Assembly: GCA_034698045.1 (NCBI GenBank)
Contig: JAQGAU010000364.1
Location: 1-29,917 of the forward strand
Direction: 5' to 3'
DNA from: Paramacrobiotus richtersi
Taxonomy: Eukaryota; Tardigrada; Eutardigrada; Parachela; Macrobiotidae
DNA length: 29,917 nt
Made by a program: the position numbers and the translations under genes. The notes beneath the pieces were generated by a model. That model did no database searches. It was not told the DNA's origin and saw only the letters and a program-made list of their open reading frames with translations. This document shows positions 1 to 12,368 of this stretch, one piece after another. Positions within the stretch are counted from its first letter, which is position 1. The number at the start of each line of letters is the position of its first letter.

Positions 1-777
1 CAGGAATGAAGTTAATTTTCGATGGCATCCAGCAGATAATTTCTGTCAGCGTCAACGCAGTTAGAACCACAAACGCTAGCTTATGGTTAAGGGAACCCTT
101 GGGGGTATGATTGACGACCTTCGCTTTTTTCTGGTGAGTAGACGCAACCAGATAGTCGTTACATTACAGAATATCAGTGTCAACACATAAGGTAGTTAAT
201 TCGTAAAGAATGGTATGATTAGCATAAACACAGGTTTACTGGCAGGATTTTCACACGTTCCATCTTTGCTAGTTTCTTTATCGAGGAGACTTACGATTAT
301 TTTAGGCAAGCATAGCGCATCAACATAAAGATGTATGAAAACGCATCAGCTAGTTTGAGAGAATAGCGATTCCTGTACTTCAGTGGAAACTTTATGGCTG
401 ACACTCGGTTTACGGATATTGTCAGATGGCTGTGCAGCAAGTTGCCAGCAACGATGATGTTGATATGGAATTAAATATGACACAAAAAAGCAAAAGGCTT
501 TGGGATATCCGTGCTTTGTGTATATGGAATCCAGAAACTGCGTAACGGGAATGTCGATTACCACAAACATTACAGATAGATTAGTAATCAACAGATCAAG
601 GACGTGCACTGTAAAAGGTGTTACCAAATGCCGATGGAAAATAAATATAGAGATGACTGTGCTGTTCACTGCCAGCGCCACTATAATCAACAAAATATGG
701 AGAGCAACCTCCGGTGTCCACGGAACTTCAGTGCTTGCTTCCCTTGTCTTACTGAAATTCGATTGCGAAAAGCTCAT
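1..777 (-). pseudogene. Rhodopsin-family GPCR pseudogene (partial, runs off left edge)
   Basis: Reading from an ATG at 777 (MSFSQSNFSKT), the translation gives a short N-terminus, TM1 (LLIIVALAVNSTVISIFIF) and TM2 (LLITNLSVMFVVIDI), then the extracellular AFCFF cysteine before TM3. At about 450-465 the frame breaks. The next frame continues TM3 and the DRY-equivalent region (LTISVNRVSAIKFPLKYR). TM4 is poorly preserved. Around 130-230 a TM5-like stretch (PVFMLIIPFF) is cut by an in-frame TAA and runs on as LPYVLTLIFCNVTTIW. A second frame change gives TM6 (LAFVVLTALTLTEIICWMP) at 20-85. Two frame changes plus a stop argue for a dead copy rather than unusual splicing. TM7 would lie left of the window. 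The receptor class is clear from the order of motifs; the ligand is unknown. Confidence 0.8.
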
Positions 778-2490
778 TTTAGCACCGCTGCAGGCTGAAC
801 GTGTGCTAACACGGGAACGACCTATAGGATCGCTAGTTGTTATGGTTCGGAAGCAAATGTTAGTGATGGAGAGAACGAAACACTTGTAATGTCGATTTAC
901 AGAGTTAAGTTCCAATGACGACTATGATCCGCATTTTATAGAGCCACCCTGTTAAGGTAGCGCAGCTCTTCAGCTGCATAAGCCGTTTAACTCTCTCTGC
1001 AGACACGAAAAAAAATGTTTGCATTATGCGCCTTCTGGTTGGTTTGTTTACGTGTACATGCACGGCAGCCAGAGTGGAGGAATTAGATCCGGCCTGGATA
1101 CGAACAGAAAGTCCGTTGCTATCGGAAACTGCACAGCGAAACATGTATACGTATTCCCCCATGCCACCGGCACATTGCCTGACCGCGGGAAATCTAGCTT
1201 CTGTAAATAAGACTTCTCCATGCTCCTGACTTTCTCATACTCCAGTGTTCAAAATTTTACCTTATGCCCTCTAAGCGCGTCTACCGGCAGACTTTTCGAG
1301 CTTTCTCCGTATAAGAATTACTGTCATGGACGTCGACAGAAGTAATAGCGATTCAATAAGGTACAGAGATGAAATGACGAGAGACCACACTTTGCACAAA
1401 ATGTCGGCATTAATAAAGCAAACGGCAGCATTCTGTACTGTTGTACAGAGCCATTGTTAGTCAATTCCTCCCTTTCTGTTGTTTAAATCGCAAGTTGCCG
1501 TTCCTTTTCCCCTTACACGGCTTATAGTCCTAACTCGGAGTTTAATACACAGACACAGATTTAGCGTCAGGTGATCAGCGGCACTGTAAGTTTTGTCGCT
1601 CTCCGAAACGATCCCCGATTTCCTGCGAGTTGAATACGTAATTGCTCTGACATGAAGAACAGCACAACAACAACATAAATCCACAGCAGTTTCGAGATGA
1701 GAAGAGTTATTACTGTACAGTACGTTCCTGCTGTACGAGTCAGTGGCGAACGAACGTTAATATTTGTTTGACCGTTTCGGAACCAAGCCGACTATTATAT
1801 GATCGTTAGTCATCACCATATATAAGCAGTACTAAAAAGTTTATTACGCACGGTCAAAAACGAGATATATGTTCATTTTGCAAGATGTTGTAGCACAGAA
1901 TAATGGGGATGAAATTCCTAATCGGAATATTATTATCATTTCTCGGCGCACAGCAGTGGAACTTGTAGCAGGTCATGGGGAGTTTTGCAATGTACTGTAT
2001 ATTACTTCACCATAACGCTCCATGCAGTACTGTTTTGGACAGGTCACAGGTCTGCTTTGACCTTTCAGCGGGTTTCCCGGACAAAACGCAGCAGCACGGG
2101 TTGCTGGAACGGTCAGACGAAAAGGATCAATATGAAAAGACTTAATCTCTGCCAGAACCACTAAACAAGGCATGACGAAATTACATGCGACATCATGCAT
2201 GCGAGGCAGTTAGGATCGGTCTTTATTGTCGGCAGGCGAATACTTTACATTAAAGTATCTTTGCAAATCGCATCCGGTTGCTTCCAGGGGAAATGTAGCG
2301 GGAAAATATCGTGACGCAATACGTGTAACCAGTGGTGTGACCGTTTCGACTGTTCGGATGAATTATGACCGTAATACTGTTTTGCAAATATTTCTTCCAA
2401 ATTTCGATCGCTTTGTTTATATCAGCTCAAGTATGAGTTCAAGTTAATGTGAGAGCGACAGACTGTAGACTTTTTTCGTGATCGTATTTC
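778..2490. other. Intergenic stretch, no supported gene
   Basis: Between the left-edge GPCR pseudogene and the 3' end of the aldehyde oxidase gene I find only short open frames without family resemblance, apart from the weak cysteine-rich fragment at 1930-2173. An open frame at 1026-1229 (+) begins with a mildly hydrophobic MRLLVGLFTCTCTAA but has no recognisable continuation. Confidence 0.5.
1930..2173 (-). pseudogene. Possible cysteine-rich secreted-domain fragment
   Basis: An open stretch from 2173 begins MPCLVVLAEIK and continues with a spaced-cysteine segment (FCPGNPLKGQSRPVTCPKQY, then C). After a frame change near 1985-2000 the neighbouring frame supplies MTCYKFHCC. Together the spacing resembles short EB or lustrin-type cysteine-rich modules, but the two halves are in different frames and no intron of workable size separates them. 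It could be a decayed exon or chance; no flanking exons were found. Confidence 0.22.
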
Positions 2491-2492
2491 TG

Positions 2493-2498
2493 TTTATT
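2493..2498 (-). terminator. Probable polyadenylation signal of the aldehyde oxidase gene
   Basis: TTTATT on the plus strand is AATAAA on the minus strand. It lies about 170 bp beyond the aldehyde oxidase stop codon at 2668-2670, a normal distance for a metazoan 3' end. Confidence 0.5.
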
Positions 2499-2667
2499 CA
2501 AAACCTTAGGTATACCTCTGAGACAGACGCGAAGCAAGAGTTTCAAACATGAACTATGCAAAAAGCGGGTATAACCTGAAGTAATAATCATACTCTGCAC
2601 ATTAGATGCTGTTCTTTAGGTTGCCAGATAGCTCTGCTACTTTTCGACAGCAGTTCGTTGCAAAACG

Positions 2668-5600
2668 CTAATCTGTATAGCGCATCTGATCCAGCGATAA
2701 TTTTCCGTATTGTTGAACTCTTTCCACTGTCATCGGCGCATCTGCATTACAAGTTTTGATTATATGAATGCTATACCTGTAATTATGATGACATTTACAG
2801 ATTTACGTATCAGTATCTATCCATGCAGCATTCGTACTCTTACGCATAACATACCTTGCGTAACAAAGAATATAAATTTTGCAAGTAACGACGCAAAGGA
2901 ATGAATAATTTGGTTGGTTTACCTATGCGAAACCACTGATCCGTCTGACCCTGGTCCGTCAAATGGCTGGCAATGGCATTGCGCAGTGCAAACACAATCG
3001 AACACGACATACAAAGTGGTGGTTCTCCCACAACTGCCAAGAAATAAGGTTAATCATTGTTATTCCCTAGATTACATATTACCGCAACATACTTTTGCTT
3101 CGCAAGATCCCGCTGGGGTTTGGCGCATTCTGAAGTAACGCAATGCGATAATCGATGGGAATATCTTTATTAGTCGGCGGCTTGTATTTCCATGTGCCGG
3201 GTGTTAGATTGACACCTGTCTCCTTATTGAACAGGACTTCTTCCGAAGTAAAATAGCCCATGCCCATGATTATTGCTCCTTCCACTTGTCCGACATCTGC
3301 AGGAGTTACAACATTTACTTGACTAGCTACGCAAACAACGTTACCGTTCGCATACCGACAAGCGGCGACATGGACTCGCCACAGTCGTAAAGAACATCAA
3401 CTCGATTAGTTTGATATTCGCCAGTGAGGATATCGACCTCCACTTCCGTTATCACTGCAATATGGTAAATTTAATCACTTAAAATAACCAAATACAAAAC
3501 AGACAACCACTGCATTGAGGTCCGTAAGTTTTGAACCACATAAATACCAGAAGATGCAGAAAGTAACGTAAACACATCTACCAGGTAATGGTCAGTATCC
3601 GGTGTAATTTAACGTACACAGAATACTTACATGCACATATATCTGTCTGCTTACGCGTATGTCGTATAATCGATATTACAAACGTACTTGCGCCATATGT
3701 ATGATAATTGGCAGGAGCCGGTGCAAGTCCGGAAGGGGCAACCCTATCACACAAAGATGATGACTTCTAGCTATTCTTAATTGGCAGAAAGCACGGCATT
3801 ATAATTATACTTCTGTGGCACTCTCGCTATAGAAGTAAAATAAGAAATAACACGTGTGTATGTAGATTTTGATTTGCAACTGTCAGTTGCATTAATTTTG
3901 AGGAAATGCCTATGGTACAGTGGAAAAATACCGAAACATAGCGGTTGTGGCATAAATCGGCATCTTTACAAGTACAGTTAATTGACAAGTAAAATGCGTG
4001 GAGCATCTTAATTGGCTCGCTTACCATGCTCTAGCAGACAGATCCACGCCGGACATCCAGCTAGTTTCTATAATTTGCTTCCACGGAGCACTGGGTCCCA
4101 GTTTTTGCTTAATCGGTCGAAGGCGTTCCTTCAGCTGGTCACAGCAGTTTATTGCTGCCTGTAAAGGTGTACTGCTTTTGCTAACAAATCCCCAAAATCT
4201 CCAGAAATCGACTTACCAAACAACAAAGTTCGCTGGAGAAACTACCGGCCGAGGGACCGCCTAAAAACCAAAAAACGTTGATACATCTAACGTGCTAATC
4301 ATGTGTATCGAACTTACCATTAGCATTGGTCAGTGCCATGCTGGTCTGAATTGTAATATTTGCCATATCTATTCCAAGTTCGTAAGCTACCACTTGAGCG
4401 ACCTTCAAATAAACAGAATTTACTAGTCTCCGATGCTAAATCCGATGTGAATAAGTACACGAAGCAGTCGAAATGATTAAGTGTACCTTGGTGTTAATGC
4501 CTTGTCCCATTTCCACACCACCATGCGTCACCGCCACCGAACCATCATCGTGATAGATTGCAATCAAACAGTTGAACATCCCGAACATGTAACTACACGG
4601 GTAGCGTATCGGCACAACACCCATACCCCGCTTTCGCCAGCGATTAGCTTTATTAAACTGGGTTATGGCATCGACTCTCTGCTTATAATCGGCGGATTTA
4701 AGCAGTTGATCGGTAATTGACGCAATGGTGCAGTTTTTCAGAACGTCTCCAGACAACGTCTTGTCGCCGTCTTTGTAAAAGTTCAGCTGTTTGACAGAAA
4801 GCCCTGGTTTCTTGAGGGAGTTTGCCACGTGTTCCAGCATATACTCGATGAAAAATATCGCTTCAGTACTGCCTGTACGCAGAAAGGAAACAGTTTCAGA
4901 TGTGATACGCATCCCAAGAATTTAATTTTTGCGGTAACGACAACGCCGAAACTTACCGGGAGCTCGAGCAGTTGTGTTTGGTGGTAAGTTCGTATTACAG
5001 TTAAACGTGGTTACTTTCCATGCTGGGCATTTGTAAGCTGCAAAGAGACTGTCAGGGCATGGTAATGCGTACTTTGTATACATTCTGATATACTTTACCA
5101 CTATCCGCAAATTCCTTCCATAATGCCGTCGGGGCGAGGATCGACATGGATCCTGCCATCAAGAGTTGAATTACAGTAGACGCGGGAAACCGTAAACAGT
5201 ATTCGCACATACCGCAGTTGCAGTACACCTCGCAAATAATTCCCAGCAGTTTTCCTTGTGCGTCAAACCCGACTGTGTACTTTCCGTAGTACGAAAACCG
5301 TTTCCCAACAGATTTGGAGTTGTCCCAAAGAGAACAGTGCATTTTCACGGGCCTAAAACAGTTCAGTTAAACTATCTGAATTCATAATTCCAAGTTCTAC
5401 GTTCAAAATCCACATAAGTCCCTAAATTACCGTTTCAGTATCCAAGCAGCTAGAGAAGGCGCGGCTACAAACGGAACATATCGCAGAGCTTTGCCACCAA
5501 ATCCACCACCAATTCGTTTGACGGAAGCGCAGATTCTGTCAAACCATTACAGTAAGTTAACAACATCTCTATAATTAGGATAAAAGCTGTTCAATAAATT

Positions 5601-8600
5601 TACCGGCTTTTAGTGATTCCCAGAACCTGTGCGATTCCGTTTTGTGCAAAGTCCAGCCACTGCGTACCAGCGTCCACATTTAGCCCATCCTCTGTGGGAG
5701 TCGCCACAGCCGTCTAAAACAGCGCACTCAATAGGGATTGTTCTTTCCATATGTAATGCTATGCGGATAGAATAATTTAGTTGTGTTTGCAGTTTGCGGT
5801 TAATGGAGCATATGCTTTATATAATGCCAAAATGTGTCTTCCTAGAACCTACCATGGTTTCCATGTGGTAATGAGCTTGCATGCCAATTTCGAAGTCTCC
5901 TGATACTTTGTTGGGAGCGTTTTTGACCGCTGTATCGGCATCTCCAACCGCGATTACCGCTGGTTTGTCATGGAATGATTTGTCGCGAATGGCGTCTTGG
6001 CAAGTCAGCAAAGGGATTTTTATGTTGCTGTATTCAATTTTAACCAGTTTCGCTCCTGCTTCCGCAAGAACCTTAGTCTCTGGAAATGTAGCAAGCTTAT
6101 CATCAACTTTGTATGCAGTGGCTTATTTCAGTTATTCATAGCTATAAATGCAACAAAAATTCACATAGTTACAATGTGCGGAAACCTTTCCTACCTGCCA
6201 CCACAACGGCAACAGCTTGACCAGCATAGGAAATCTGCCCATCGGCAAACAGCTGCTCTGGCTTGGCAATTGGATTATTCGGGTTGACGTTGTTTTGCCC
6301 AGGAATGTCCGCTGCCGTTAGAACTCTGATAACTCCTGGAAGCGCCTAGTAATCAGTCGAACAAAAGGTTAAAAGGTGGAAAATTATTATTTTGCGCACG
6401 AATACATACCAATGCTGCCGAAGAGTCAATACGGTAAATGGTAGCTGAAGCCTGCTCGGTTAGAACAAACGCCGCATGCAGCATGCCTTCCTGCTCAATA
6501 TCACTAATGTATTTCGCTTCCCCGGTGCACTGGATCAATGATTCGATCTTCGGGATTGGTTGAGTTAGCGGCCAGTTCTCTTTTTTGGTGGGATATGTCT
6601 GGATGCCGCTGGAAAGCGGACGGTGAAGATAACCGATGGCACTTCGATAACGTTCCCCAACTGCGTTTCCGGCGATTTCCAGCGCAAACTACCAACATTT
6701 GACAGATGTTTTATAAGATCCCTTAATACTACGTTAAAAGGAAAATGTTTTCTTGATAAGTTAGTAAGCGGAATAAACTTACTTTGTAAAATAAAGCTAG
6801 TGCCAGTGAGCGTCTAAAAGCCGGTGATGCTTCGCCGGGCACATCTTCCGGTTGGATTTCCTCGTTTAACATCCTCAATGCTTGTTGAAGAACGCTCGCG
6901 TCAGCAATATTTTTCCCAACAAGGTACGATTCAGTTTTATCCGGTCGCGTCTACATCGCAGAACAGGATAAATGTTTGACAAATTTAGGCTGTTTAAACA
7001 CTTACGAATGACGGCGAGATGTTACCGAAAGCCAAAACCGGCTTCTCGGAAAAGACAACTGTCCCGGCTTGCGTTTTGTCCAACTTGGCACGGAACCCGG
7101 TGTTCACCAGGGCATGAGCGTTCTACAAACAGCCGACCGAATGTTTTATCATCGAATGACCAAAATATCGCTCCAAATCGATCCGGATTTGCTGGTAAAT
7201 GATGTTACATTTGAGAACGCAGAGTGTTGATGCATAAGTGTTACCTGTGATCTAGGCATCACTTTGTACGCAGAAAACACATAATCCTGGCTGAACGGTG
7301 AAAACTCAGCTCGAAGAATTACTTTCCCATCCACGTTCTCCTTAAGAAAGTCTGGGATAGACAGCTTCTTTCCTTCGGGTCCTGTTAAAAAAACGTAATT
7401 TGCAAGGCAAAGACATGTGGAATAATTTTTGGTATTGCTTAGCATTTTCTACCTAGTACAATCTTCGCCTTCGCAATGGCAAGCGCGAGGTACGTTTCGG
7501 ATGGAAAATCTGGATGCCGGTGTTTCATAGCCAAATTTCCAGCCCATGATCCCGCCTGTTTGACACAATAAGTATCTTTCAAAGTTCACGGGAAACATAT
7601 TTGCAGAGACTTACATTACGAACAGGTGGTTGCGCCGTTCGTCGAATGAGTCCAGCCAGGACGCTCAAGTGCTGAAACCCATCGTTTTTACTTTGCTGAT
7701 CGAACAAGTTGATGACATCCGTTAAAACCACAGCAGCTCCAATGGTGAACAACGTCTTTGCTGAGGTTACGGCGTACAAGTCCTTGATGCCTTTGAGGTC
7801 AACATACACTCCATAGGGTGAATCGTTGTACACTCCGATCCCGGTATGTCCAACAACGAAATATGGATTTTGATTCGACAGCGTTGGGAGTAATAGATAC
7901 AGGTCAGTGAGACTTTTGGGATTGTGCCATAGCGGTGCCGTGTCGCCAGCTGATGCCGGTAATGGTTTAATGTACACTGGGTTCCTGTTGCGGTGACAGG
8001 CTGAGGTACACGTCTGGTGGTTGACCAGGCACATGGTGCGGTTCGATTCCTAAATGTAAACTGCGCAATCATGGCAGCAAACCAGTTTAACGGATTGCGG
8101 TCAGTCGGAATGTTGAGTTTGTTTTGCAGTGAATATATTCCTTATAAAGATCGTTGAGTACAGGACCAAGCTTTCTGGTACTTTAATTACAGGACGTACA
8201 GTATTTTACAGAAGTCTCCTCCATACGTTTGTTAGTAGCTAAGGCAAACTATGTAATCTTCCTCTAATAAAAAAAAGAAAGGACTGATCTGTAGTGGTAA
8301 CTTCTCAATGCTTTAGAAATGGTTGTCAGGTGAACTGCATATTTAATATTTGTCTGTTCTGCATCTACTGTTAAGTTGGTTAATGTGTTCACTGTGACGG
8401 AACGTTTCAAGGCGAAACAATTGCTGACCTCCACGTCCAGTACGCCATCCTTTGCAAATGTTTTAAAAGCATCCATTATTGGACGGTAACCTACATATAA
8501 CGAAAAAAACCCTGTAAACGAATCCCCTAGAAACATTTTCTTTTTTTCTTACCGGTACAGCGGCAGATATTACCGCCAATGCAAGCTTCCACTGCTTCTT

Positions 8601-9783
8601 TGGTAGGATTATTTCCTGGAGTACTCTGCAGCAAGCTAAGAAGACACAAACATTCTATCGCTCTGACAAGTAGTACCGCCGCTCGCTCGGATGGTTATGC
8701 ACTGTATGAATTTACGAACATTAGATCCCACGAACATTAGAACCCACATTTAGTAACATACCTGTACATACTCATGACCATCCCCGGAGTGCAGTAACCA
8801 CACTGTGTTCCGTAATGCTCAGTCAAGCGCTGCTGGATAGGATGGGGTTTCGTCTGGTCACCGATGCCTTCGACTGTCGTGATTTCCCAGCCATCGCAAG
8901 AAAGGATGGGACACAAACACTACAATGGAAAGTTGTTTACAAGGTATTTTAAGAAAGGCCACAGCAACTAATTGCAGATTTGTTTTGTTTTTCCAAAGTT
9001 ATAATAGCTAAACGGGTTCTCTTGAAGTCGCGCCCGTGGAGGTCTGACTGCTCCGTAGTCCCTGCACAAAGTTTTGTGAAAACTGCTACTTCATTATCAG
9101 GTCTTGTTACCCACAATCAATCAATACAGTTTCGCTAAATAAACAAACATCAAATAAAATATGTGCCATGGTTAGCGCGTAATATGACAACTGTTAACGC
9201 GAGATTTACTGTACGTACGTGCTTCCGAAAAATGGGGGGAAATCGAAACCTGCTTCTGTGCTGTTTTTAGCATCCTTTACTAGTTTTTGTTCAAAATTTA
9301 TCGAAACAAACACGCAACATAGCATACCAACATAACAGCGACAGTTAACACAAAGTATGTTTTAGACATAAAGAATGGAGTGACACTACTGTGGTCTTAC
9401 CGAATTTATGGCCCGGGATACCATCTGCGTTGGGGCGTTGGGATCCGGATGAGCTATATGGACTACGCAGGCTCCTAATCACAATTTCAACATTTTTGTT
9501 AGTACATTCTTGTTTTGTCCGATGCCAAGAGGGGACCATGTCCCGATGCGGAAAGACAATAAACCACTGTTATCGATCTTGCATTTGTGAGATTGCGTAA
9601 TAATGATAATAATAATAATCAGCTTTTTGCAAGTTTTTCCTTACCACAGCCGCCTTCTCGACAGCACACTTTTGTTCCCGACAGCAACAGGTGGCAGCGA
9701 AGATAATCGTTGAGCGTCACTTCGGAAAACGTTTTTGGAACTACATGCATAAATACGTAACAGACACGGTTCGGGTTAGCCAT
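2668..9783 (-). CDS. Aldehyde oxidase (xanthine dehydrogenase family molybdo-flavoenzyme), 26 exons
   Basis: Exons (5' to 3'): 9783-9645, 9474-9401, 8919-8762, 8635-8553, 8490-8429, 8049-7615, 7555-7453, 7381-7245, 7122-7006, 6950-6783, 6688-6410, 6345-6195, 6121-5853, 5713-5604, 5535-5431, 5352-5099, 5037-4957, 4872-4487, 4402-4318, 4260-4217, 4158-4025, 3743-3688, 3454-3356, 3296-3093, 3033-2923, 2741-2668. They sum to 3918 nt, giving 1305 aa, the family's usual size, with all junctions in phase. Domain order is plant-type 2Fe-2S (Cys41, 46, 49, 72), second 2Fe-2S (Cys111, 114, 148, 150), FAD domain from about 190 (VVGHTGIGV) and molybdopterin domains from about 540. The active site keeps Gln717 (GMQAH), Arg906 (TARAPG) and Glu1248 (VGEPPL), the counterpart of the catalytic Glu. 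The residue after GGGFGGK is Ala778; xanthine dehydrogenases have a substrate-binding Glu there. This and the RAPG motif favour a cytosolic aldehyde oxidase using O2. The exon 5 donor (8429) is the least certain boundary. Confidence 0.95.
9607..9619. repeat. Short AAT microsatellite in aldehyde oxidase intron 1
   Basis: A run of about four AAT units lies just downstream of the first exon of the aldehyde oxidase gene, inside intron 1 (9475-9644). Confidence 0.7.
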
Positions 9784-12368
9784 AAATTCGAAGTTCGTGA
9801 GTACGGAGTTCGAACAATGTGAATTAATTCAAACATCAAAGTAAATTAAAACTCATGTGATATATCTGTTGCGCACAAACACACAAAAACAAATGAACTG
9901 TGCATCAGAATGTAGTGCAGTTACACCTATATATGGCACAGTAAGAACGTCTAAACAAGTTATTAAAAATAAAATCAGTGATTTACAGTAGATCACCTTT
10001 GTATCTGGTTCCGTTGATCGTTACATTTATTGCCTCATCTTCCGCAATTCTGACCACAATAGGCGGCGTCATTGTGATAACAAAATTTAGTAAACAGTAC
10101 TTTTCAAAATTTGAAAATGTTGCGTCACCAAGCACACATCATGTAAACGTTGTATATAATAGCCTAAATTCAGATAATTAGAATGGTCTGCGCCATTATA
10201 CATCGAACGTCCCAGACAAAAATACTGAGAAGACGAACGGAAATCAGCTGAATTCAAAGTGTATACCTTGAGGCCACATTTGCTACGCTCTGCGCTATTG
10301 TGCTGTTTGTTTTGCCTGGAGTTGCAAAAAACCGTCTGTAACTGAAATGTGTTATTCTATCCAGATACACAAATTACACGTAAGCCATATCAACACCTAG
10401 CGTAAGCTTTCTTTAGAGCTGAATTTGCCAGGAAGGTCGTTTGCTGCAATCGCGTCTTGTGTGCTGACAAAAGAATATGACAACAAAAGTCTATACGGAC
10501 AGGAAACTGTCAGACGCAGGCTTATATAATGTGCATTGACCATATAAACCGTAGCAAGAAAAGGTGTGTATCACTTGAGACATTATGTGTTGGTCAGTTC
10601 CGTCTTCCGAAGAAGTTAAAAACGCCAAGCCCGAGCTCGGAATATCGAAACTATAACACTACTAATACGTACAGTATTCTTTATTTACCGTAGACACTAT
10701 CATGTGCCTCCTCGATCCAGACTCCAGACAAGTATTCGGTTGCGCTCAGTACGCGCTATCGGCTTGGGCTATGGTGCATTTAACGGCTGCTGCAAGTGAA
10801 CGGACTGAGACTGGGACTCAGTCAGGTTGAGTAGATATAAAAGCCTTACCGCAGCAGGGCGTTCGTGTCACAATATGTACACGTAACGTCGTTCTGTACA
10901 AGTTTTATGGATTGCAAATTGGTATGCTTCTCAGAACAGTAACGCTGATGAATGCTTATCATTGTGATTTGACTATGATCACGATGACGTCGCGAATTGG
11001 CGGTTATTCTATTAAAGCAACACATTTAACACCGCCAGTAAATTATCGAAGAATACGAAACTTGATGACCCTCACTGCGCCTTTTACATTCAAATGAACG
11101 CAGCACGACGTAGATTCTATGGCATGAAAACCGTAGTGCTACTGCCGTTTTCCGTTTGACTCAAATTGGCTGTATTTTTGGGAACATATAGTACAAAGAA
11201 TGATTTGTAAATAGTTGTCACGTACGCAGCAGTACGCACGGAACCGGTAATGAGTACCACTCCACAAAAAGTTCGCACGGGCCGGAAAAAAATAACTTTT
11301 TCTCGTCGAAAAGGTTCTCTCCTGTACGTAAATGCTGTCCTGTGGATAACTTTTGAAGATCCCGTTTCACAGGTTCGGTAACGCGTTAGACATTTTATGT
11401 AAGACTAGTACTTGTTTATGATTGCTGTAGTTATTGTTATTGTAATTAACAATTAACATTTTCTTGTTATTAACTTTGTTTTGCGGACGTGTTATTAGCC
11501 TATTTATACCACTGGTGGGGCTTCTGTATAATTCTCTCAACTGGGCATTGATGAAATAGTTTCGAAGCGAGCCCGACACTGAAAGCGGTTGGTACTTTCA
11601 TTTCATGGGCCTCGGTTTTCTCGTTTACTTTCGCTTTTTGATTACATGATTCACAGTTTGATACCGTGCTAAATTACTTGCACCTGCTGGACCGCAAAGA
11701 GCCAGAGGGTGAAAGTTGTTGTTGCTGACACAATTTCGGAGGTCATTCATCTAGAACTTTTCCCTGACTAGGTCTTCCCTCGACAGAAGCGTTCCGTTGC
11801 TTGTGCAGTAAAACTGTCGCGCTCTCACAGAACATAGATTATTACCAACTTGACAGTTATTATTGAAAAATAAACATTCGCTATCATTAAGGTTTAATAC
11901 TGCACTGTATATTCGAACACTTTTCCGGCTATGGCGTGTAATACTGGGAACGCAGTGTCAAATTTTGCAGTCTTTTGCCACAGTCATGGTCGAAAAGTTA
12001 TGCGCGAGCGGAAACTATCAGACGCTAAAAAGGTCGAATGCCCCAGCGCCATGAAGAAGTTCCAAAACGAGTTATACGCAGAACAAATCGTCCGGGTATA
12101 TCTATTGCAAGCGTAGATAGCGTATACACCGGCTGCGTATATCGACCTTTGCCAAAATAGAACCAGAAATGTGTAATAATATTAAACCGGGTTTTCCAAT
12201 GCTGCCGGCAATTCAGTCGACTGAACGTAAGTGCAACCCCATTTTCTAGCTGTAACCGCAGTTAAAGTCTAATTTTGCTAAAGTGTTATACTACAAAGGT
12301 TGAACTTGGCAACGCTGCACTGAACTGCATCAATCAGATTTATTTAGTCACTTCTTTACAATTCTGTG
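9784..12368. other. Intergenic region without a supported gene
   Basis: This 2.6-kb stretch separates the divergent aldehyde oxidase (-) and secreted-protein (+) genes and must hold both promoters. Short open frames at 10912-11097, 11367-11579 (-) and 11863-12116 show no recognisable family, signal peptide or paired exon. One TATA-like element is listed separately. Confidence 0.5.
10836..10843 (+). promoter_or_regulatory. TATA-like core promoter element
   Basis: TATAAAAG stands in a local context resembling a focused core promoter. About 60 bp downstream comes an ATG at 10906 (MDCKLVCFSEQ then stop), with possible donor GTATGC inside it. No downstream exon could be matched, so the transcript, if any, is unknown. 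It lies on the strand of the secreted-protein gene but about 1.5 kb upstream of it. Confidence 0.3.

Noticed and set aside
5881-6287. Plus-strand open frames inside the aldehyde oxidase region
   Set aside because: They overlap aldehyde oxidase exons 12 and 13 on the other strand and have no independent support.
9391-9600. Plus-strand open frame beginning [11 protein letters not shown]
   Set aside because: It covers the complement of aldehyde oxidase exon 2 (9474-9401), which fits in phase between the two iron-sulphur segments.
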